NCBI RefSeq assembly: GCF_016653615.1
Contig: NZ_CP067393.1
Location: forward strand, 945,673 to 1,009,672
DNA from: Entomomonas asaccharolytica
GTDB taxonomy: Bacteria; Pseudomonadota; Gammaproteobacteria; Pseudomonadales; Pseudomonadaceae
Direction of reading: 5' to 3'
DNA length: 64,000 bases
Of this stretch, positions 62,158 through 64,000 are shown in pieces. A program made the translations under genes and the position numbers. Each line of letters begins with the position of its first letter. Within the stretch, counting starts at the first letter, position 1. Below the pieces are notes generated by a model. It was not told where the DNA came from and ran no database searches. It was given only the letters and a program-made list of their open reading frames with translations.

Positions 62158-63705
62158 TTAGAGTGTTGAAGTTATTAATTGTTGAAAGTGTTTAGTTTTT
62201 ATAAAATCATTGATAGGCATAGGTTTTCCTAATAGATAGCCTTGTAGAAAACGTACTCCTCTTTCTTTTAAATAGATAGCTTGTTCCTCTGTTTCAATAC
62301 CCTCAGCAAAGGACTCTAATTTACAGTTGTGGGCTATTTCAATAATACTATCTAAAATATTTTTTGACAGGGCATCTGAACCAATACGTGATACAAAACT
62401 TTTATCTATTTTTAAATAATCTATTGAAAAATCATACAAATAGCTTAAATTTGAATTGCCTATGCCAAAGTCATCTAAAGCAATTTTGGCATTTAAGGTA
62501 TGAAGTTCTTTAAACAATAATTTAGTGGTAGTGTTTACCTCAATAAGCTCTCGTTCAGTTACTTCTATAACTAAAGTGGCTTTATTAGTTCTTAAATGTT
62601 TAAAAAACCTTCGACAGTCATTTACAAACTCTAGATCTTGGCAATGATAGCGTGAAATATTAAAACCTATATGAAAATTATCAGGTAGCTTTTTAGCATA
62701 AGGTGCTAACGTAGTGGCTACTTCTTTCATAATTAATTGGGTCATGGGAATGATTAACCCTGATTTTTCAGCAAGCGGTATAAAGGTGTCTGGCATAATG
62801 ATTGTTGAGTTAGAGTGGTGCCAGCGGGATAAAACCTCTATGCCTATTATTTGATAATTTTCAGCACTAAATAGTGGTTGAATATAGGCTTTTATTTGTT
62901 CATCTTGGATAGCCAGATATAATTCATTATAAGACCCTGATATATTTTTTAGTACCCAATGAGTAAATAAATAACTAATAATTATTAATAGGGTGATTAT
63001 AAGAAAAGGGTTGCCATAGTAATAAAATAATACTCCTATGGTGGGAGGACTAATATAGGAGGTTTCTACTTTATAGGGTATTTGTCCAAGAGAATGAGTA
63101 GCAACTGTATAGTAGTTTTCTGTAGGTGGGGTAACACCTTGATAAGTAATATTGGTATTGTGTAGTTTTAGCGTAACCAGTTGTGTATCAAGTCGAGGCT
63201 CTAGAATATCTTTAATCTCTTGATCATCTATTACCATAATAACTGCATTTTTCTCTTTATTGTTATTTGGATAGGGCATATCAAAAATTTGGTTAAATAA
63301 AATATAAGAGACTTTAGGTATATCTTGGTAGGTATTACCGTCATTATTAAAATAGGGTTTAGCAACAAATTGAGTGTCTGATGAGCAAAAAAACTGTTGA
63401 TTTTTTATCAAGTCGATAGATTTAATTTCAGGATTATTTTTTACAATCGCCACTAATAATGGATGAGTGATTTTACAATCAATATCTGTAAGGGGGAGCG
63501 TTGCTGTTGCAATAGTGTACATAGAGGACATGATGTCATCTATTTGACTAATCGCCATATAGTTAGTTTGGGTAGAAAATGACCGTCCTTGATATTTAGC
63601 ATACAAAAAAATTCCTGTATAGCCAATAATACCAGTAAAAAGAGCTGTTATTAAAGGATAAAACTTTCGCAAAATAGCAAAACTTTTTCTTCTTGAAAGC
63701 TCCAT
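62158..63705 (-). CDS. Cyclic-di-GMP phosphodiesterase with periplasmic CSS-motif sensor and EAL domain
   Basis: 515 residues from ATG 63705 (GAGGT 8 bases upstream). One helix near residue 20 and another near 240 bound a periplasmic domain with cysteines (DIDCKI and FFCSSD), the CSS-motif sensor. The EAL domain (about 265-510) has EVLSRW in the position of EAL, a conserved N in FNISRYHC, DDFGIGNSNLSYL, LKIDKSFV and EGIETEEQ, so it should be catalytic. Redox state of the CSS disulfide controls such enzymes in E. coli. A second EAL gene lies directly upstream. Confidence 0.92.
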   Translation of the reverse strand: MELSRRKSFAILRKFYPLITALFTGIIGYTGIFLYAKYQGRSFSTQTNYMAISQIDDIMSSMYTIATATLPLTDIDCKITHPLLVAIVKNNPEIKSIDLIKNQQFFCSSDTQFVAKPYFNNDGNTYQDIPKVSYILFNQIFDMPYPNNNKEKNAVIMVIDDQEIKDILEPRLDTQLVTLKLHNTNITYQGVTPPTENYYTVATHSLGQIPYKVETSYISPPTIGVLFYYYGNPFLIITLLIIISYLFTHWVLKNISGSYNELYLAIQDEQIKAYIQPLFSAENYQIIGIEVLSRWHHSNSTIIMPDTFIPLAEKSGLIIPMTQLIMKEVATTLAPYAKKLPDNFHIGFNISRYHCQDLEFVNDCRRFFKHLRTNKATLVIEVTERELIEVNTTTKLLFKELHTLNAKIALDDFGIGNSNLSYLYDFSIDYLKIDKSFVSRIGSDALSKNILDSIIEIAHNCKLESFAEGIETEEQAIYLKERGVRFLQGYLLGKPMPINDFIKTKHFQQLITSTL

Positions 63706-63826
63706 GCTAATTACCTCAAACAAAATGGTGATGGCAAATAGTATGTGAATTTAGTAGCTAATACTTTGTTCTAACTCTATATTTATTGCGAAAAATACTT
63801 ATTTATAATACCTGACAGCAGTTTAA

Positions 63827-64000
63827 TTATTGATTGAGTTGATTTTTAAAGTACTCGCTTTTGATAAAGTCTTTAATAGGAACAGGTGGTGAGTAAAAAT
63901 ACCCTTGTAAATAGGTAACGCCTTTGTTTATTAGATAATTAGCCTGTTCTTCAGTTTCTACTCCTTCTGCACAAGATTCTATTTGACAGTTATGAGTAAT
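63827..64000 (-). CDS. EAL-domain protein, C-terminal fragment (cut by window edge)
   Basis: 57 codons and a TAA at 63829-63827. The sequence SCAEGVETEEQANYLINKGV, then YLQGYFYSPPVPI is the end of an EAL domain and resembles the same part of the neighbouring gene. The two are tandem paralogues. The rest lies right of the window. Confidence 0.9.
   Translation of the reverse strand: MTHNCQIESCAEGVETEEQANYLINKGVTYLQGYFYSPPVPIKDFIKSEYFKNQLNQ

Overview
The window reads as the chromosome of a low-GC gammaproteobacterium. Several neighbourhoods are pseudomonad-like: plsY opposite folB-folK, a SpoIIE-type response regulator with a STAS protein (RssB/RssC-like), CbpA-CbpM, YcgN, and NAD kinase followed by a metallophosphoesterase. 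AT-rich coding and a small-genome feel suggest an insect-gut Pseudomonadaceae relative such as Entomomonas; this is inference, no marker gene was compared.

Region 1 (1-10.2 kb) is cobalamin and cobalt: the 3' end of cbiK, cbiL, an intruding HNH/EVE-like nuclease gene, a cobalamin riboswitch with a readable RBS-sequestering switch, the cobalt ECF transporter cbiMNQO, then cobD, cobU, cobT, cobS, an alpha-ribazole phosphatase and cobQ. Region 2 (10.3-21.4 kb) carries a MacA-MacB-TolC-like tripartite exporter, two paralogous small secreted proteins in an AT-rich stretch, a type II thioesterase with a possible NRPS remnant, and cydDC.

Region 3 (about 21.8-41.4 kb) is the most interesting part: a 19.5-kb integrative element in the 3' end of tRNA-Cys. 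The evidence is a duplicated tRNA 3' tip at the far left end, an integrase of the P4/DUF4102 type immediately inside it, and paired GGGGTATA sites inside both ends. Its cargo is a complete type II-C CRISPR-Cas system (tracrRNA, cas9, cas1, cas2, 35 spacers), an AlpA-like regulator, a helix-turn-helix protein, 1.8 kb of repeat-rich control DNA, and a type VI secretion module (VgrG, a large peptidoglycan-hydrolase effector, a row of secreted immunity candidates, an orphan effector tip and a frameshifted immunity-like gene). The element thus couples anti-phage immunity with an interbacterial weapon, while the T6SS machine itself is not in the window.

Region 4 (41.4-64 kb) is ordinary chromosome: a repetitive lipoprotein, cbpAM, the RssB/RssC pair, ycgN, nadK, a phosphatase, a MORN-like repeat protein, ydhR, tsaD, aqpZ, plsY/folB/folK, an SPFH protein with a nitroreductase, a bestrophin-like channel, LysE/AraC/MFS genes, an AIDA-type autotransporter and two tandem EAL-domain genes, the last cut by the window edge.
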